The translations under genes were made by a program, and so were the position numbers. Positions 62,901 through 64,000 of a stretch of DNA of 64,000 nt are shown one piece after another. The number at the start of each line of letters is the position of its first letter. The first letter of the stretch is position 1. The DNA comes from Caulobacter vibrioides (lineage in GTDB: Bacteria; Pseudomonadota; Alphaproteobacteria; Caulobacterales; Caulobacteraceae). Where the stretch lies: contig NZ_CP023315.3 of assembly GCF_002310375.3 (NCBI RefSeq), positions 3,286,001 through 3,350,000 on the forward strand, written 5' to 3'. A model generated the notes under the pieces. The model saw nothing but the letters and a program-made list of their open reading frames with translations, had not been told where the DNA came from and searched no databases.

Positions 62901-63004
62901 TCGTGCTGATGGACGGCCTGAAGGTGCGCTCCGAGCGGCTGATGGCCCGGATGTTCGGCGGCCAGCACCACGTGGCGGTGAAGAAGCCGATCGTGGAGTC
63001 GTAA
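59921..63004 (+). CDS. RND (HAE1) multidrug efflux permease
   Basis: 1027 residues with the twelve-helix RND layout and two large periplasmic loops. N-terminal SIKNPIPVILLFLLLTIAGL and PDVDFPFVVVTAVRPGAAPS; the proton-relay DD in helix 4 (SLTVGILVDDAIVEIENIV) and a conserved Lys/Thr in helices 10-11 (MLMGIAAKNSILLVEYAIM). A glycine-rich loop (GGNSGGGPSNGGS, about residue 635) is unusual but common in alphaproteobacterial members. It works with the adaptor upstream. The family B repeat follows 21 bases after the stop. Confidence 0.94.
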   Translation: MRNISSWSIKNPIPVILLFLLLTIAGLAGFRSMRINNQPDVDFPFVVVTAVRPGAAPSELETQVTRLVEDSIAGLGQVRHINSTIVDGASTTFIEFELGVDHEQVTNDVRNAMSNLRGALPQDMQEPIVNRIDVTGGGLITYVVRAPTLTPEQRSWFVDNEVSRTLLAIKGVRQVNRQGGVDREIEVALDPDRLAARGVTAAAVSQALVSSNADLPGGRVTVSGSERAIRTLGAAGSIEQLRETRVPLSSGGTVRLADLGTITDHWAEPRSRARFDGQEVVTFNMVRGRGASEVQTAQKIRKAIDKLDQERPELEIKEITSNVKYIEESYIASMEALIVGAILAVLVVLLFLRDWRATLVAAVAIPMSLFPTFAILAPMGQSLNGITLLALSLTVGILVDDAIVEIENIVRHMRGGKSPYAAAMEAADEIGLAVVATTFTIVAVFAPVGFMPGIIGKFFQAFALAACISVLFSLVVARLLTPLMGAYMLKSDAKHEDKDPSWMGPYLKSLDWSLRNRWKVLWMGVPMFGVSIFLATLLPFEFQPQVDRGRAEFSIELPPGATLDETDAIVQRVTRELRARKEVVGVYAAVGENNAVNKASVTADLTDKGERISQKVFNRQMVDQFAAIPGARIGAGGNSGGGPSNGGSYPLRLVSDNGPALEAAARKVEAEMRSVPGLAHVVNTAAIARPEIVVTPKPDQAARAGVTAGAISQAVRVATIGDVDQNLPKYNLGDRQVPIRLRLDEGARADIAVLQTLKVPSPNGPVPLNSVADIRFGAGPSQIERQDRARVATITAELDGIVVGEAAQRVQALASVKNLPPGVKEVAAGDAEFIQEMVTGFLGALITGILLMYVVLVLLFRSFAHPVTIMVALPLAIGGAFGLLVLARSSFSISTLIGLLMLMGIAAKNSILLVEYAIMAMKEHGMDKRTAIIDAAHKRARPILMTTVAMGAGMLPTAIGLGAEVEFRAPMAIAVIGGLITSTLLSLLYVPVVFVLMDGLKVRSERLMARMFGGQHHVAVKKPIVES

Positions 63005-63025
63005 AAGCCCGACCTAAAAACTTGT

Positions 63026-63122
63026 GTCATCCCGGCCGCAGCGCAGCGGAGAGCCGGGACCCAGGGGCGACCGCAGTGCGCCGGCCCCTGGGTCCCGGAT
63101 CGGCTACGCCGTCCGGGATGAC
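63026..63122. repeat. Mosaic palindromic repeat (family B, copy 8)
   Basis: Left arm GTCATCCCGGCCGCAGCGCA + GCGGAGAGCCGGGACCCAGG; right arm CCCCTGGGTCCCGGATCGGC + TACGCCGTCCGGGATGAC. The palindrome extends outward (ACTTGT ... ACAAGT). Between convergent genes. Confidence 0.9.
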
Positions 63123-63137
63123 ACAAGTAACTTACCC

Positions 63138-63806
63138 CTACCCCCGCAGCGCCTGGGCCACGACCGGGGCCAGGCGCTCGGCGATGACCCGGGCGCCGTC
63201 CGCGTTCGGATGAATGCCGTCGCGCTGCATGTAGCGCGACACCCCGATCACGCCGGTGAAGAAGTCCGGGGCGTAGAACACCCCCTGCTCGCGGGCCAGA
63301 TCCGGATAGATGGCGTTGAAGCGCCGCGCATAGGCCGCGCCCAGCAGCGCCGGCGCCCTGACCCCCGCCAGCACGACCCGTACGCCGCGCCCCTTCAGGT
63401 GCTGGATGATCGCCCGCAGGTTCGCCTTGACCCGCCCCGGGTCGACGCCTTGCAGCAGGTCGTTGCCGCCCAGCGCCACGACGCAGACCTGCGTCTGGGC
63501 CGGCGCCCGGTCCACGCGCGCCAGGCCGCCGGCCGTCGTGTCGCCCACGACGCCGAGGCCCAGCACCTGGACCCGCGCGCCCATCCGCTCCAGCGCCGAC
63601 TGCAGGCGCGCGGGCAGCGCCCTGTCCGGCGAGAGCCCCAGGCCCGCGGTGATCGAGTCGCCCAGCACCGCAACCACGGACGGCGGCGGCGGCGCCTTGG
63701 GCTTGCGCGCAGCGGCGACCGCCGCGCCCGGCGCGGACAGGGCCACGAGACCCGCCAGGACGCGCCGGCGATCGGGAGCAAGACGTGCGAACAAAGGCTG
63801 GGACAT
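63138..63806 (-). CDS. GDSL/SGNH arylesterase (TesA-like)
   Basis: 222 residues from the ATG at 63806; the ATG at 63812 and GTG at 63809 are equally close and no clear ribosome site decides. A twin-arginine-like N-terminus (DRRRVLAGLVALSAPGAAVA) suggests export. The SGNH blocks are complete: VAVLGDSITAGLGL (Ser), VGDTTAGGLARV, VALGGNDLLQGV (Asn), and QRDGIHPNADGARV (Asp/His). It hydrolyses ester or thioester bonds in the periplasm; natural substrate unknown. Convergent with the RND gene. Confidence 0.9.
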   Translation of the reverse strand: MSQPLFARLAPDRRRVLAGLVALSAPGAAVAAARKPKAPPPPSVVAVLGDSITAGLGLSPDRALPARLQSALERMGARVQVLGLGVVGDTTAGGLARVDRAPAQTQVCVVALGGNDLLQGVDPGRVKANLRAIIQHLKGRGVRVVLAGVRAPALLGAAYARRFNAIYPDLAREQGVFYAPDFFTGVIGVSRYMQRDGIHPNADGARVIAERLAPVVAQALRG

Positions 63807-63890
63807 CACCATGGGCAAACCGTATCGTTCTCTTTCAGAACATAATCATGACCCTGCGCGTTGAACGCAGGCTGAAGGGGAGAAACGCCG

Positions 63891-64000
63891 ATGCGTCGAC
63901 AGGTTCGCGAAATCTTGATCATCGGCGTGGCGGCCTGCGCCCTCGCCGCCTGCGGCCAGACCCAGGGCCAACAGAATTCGACCATCGGCTACGGCCCCAA
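63891..64000 (+). CDS. Lipoprotein, 5' part only, cut by window edge
   Basis: Starts at the ATG at 63891 with GAAGGGGAG seven bases upstream. The visible residues show a signal ending in a lipobox (ALAAC, Cys about residue 21) and a Gln-rich start of the mature protein. It is divergent from the arylesterase gene. Nothing further can be said of its function. Confidence 0.7.
   Translation, partial: MRRQVREILIIGVAACALAACGQTQGQQNSTIGYGP

Overview
The window is high-GC alphaproteobacterial DNA and almost certainly comes from a Caulobacter species. The evidence is two short 273-residue beta-type flagellins, a Xanthomonas/Caulobacter-type TonB receptor, HIG1 twin-transmembrane and cob(I)alamin adenosyltransferase genes next to etfBA, and dense genes separated by palindromic intergenic repeats. 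No rRNA, tRNA, insertion sequence, phage or CRISPR array was seen. Both ends cut a lipoprotein gene.

Layout. 0-10 kb: tandem paralogous lipoproteins, a glycine-zipper/SH3 protein, a CPBP membrane protease, a Rieske oxygenase, an M20 peptidase, a DUF559 gene inside an inverted-repeat unit, a CsbD-like lipoprotein and two TetR regulators. 10-16 kb: HIG1 protein, cobalamin adenosyltransferase, the electron transfer flavoprotein (etfB-etfA) and a membrane hybrid histidine kinase. 15.7-19.8 kb: a 1363-residue protein made almost wholly of 8-residue repeats, function unknown. 19.9-24.7 kb: elongation factor P with both enzymes that beta-lysylate it (EpmA, EpmB), interleaved with a TerB-like protein and a VIT1-type metal transporter that has an FNR/FixK-like site upstream. 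24.8-28.4 kb: 3-hydroxybutyryl-CoA dehydrogenase, a DUF418 membrane protein and an AraC regulator.

28-54.9 kb is a plant-glycan locus that reads as xyloglucan use: acetylesterase, GH3, GH97, GH29, a PA14-containing GH31 (alpha-xylosidase type), a GH35/DUF5597 beta-galactosidase, a flavin halogenase homologue, a TonB receptor, then 2-keto-3-deoxygalactonate kinase and aldolase, a GntR/FadR regulator and an aldo/keto reductase. Five related LacI-type operators (consensus near TGAYARCGYTRTCA) lie at its promoters. The TonB-receptor promoter has a near copy that drives a possible short RNA ending in a strong terminator in front of the GH35-GH31 operon. Two flagellin genes, wrbA and a LysR gene sit inside this region.

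54.9-64 kb: a LuxR-type HTH protein with a C-terminal membrane anchor and a second gene nested in another frame of its linker, small conserved genes, a thiolase, a GST, an RND efflux pair and a GDSL esterase.

The non-coding space is dominated by at least seven families of palindromic elements. The largest (eight copies, about 100-115 bp, GTCATCCC...GGGATGAC) is built from interchangeable arms and always lies just 3' of a gene, never in a divergent promoter.
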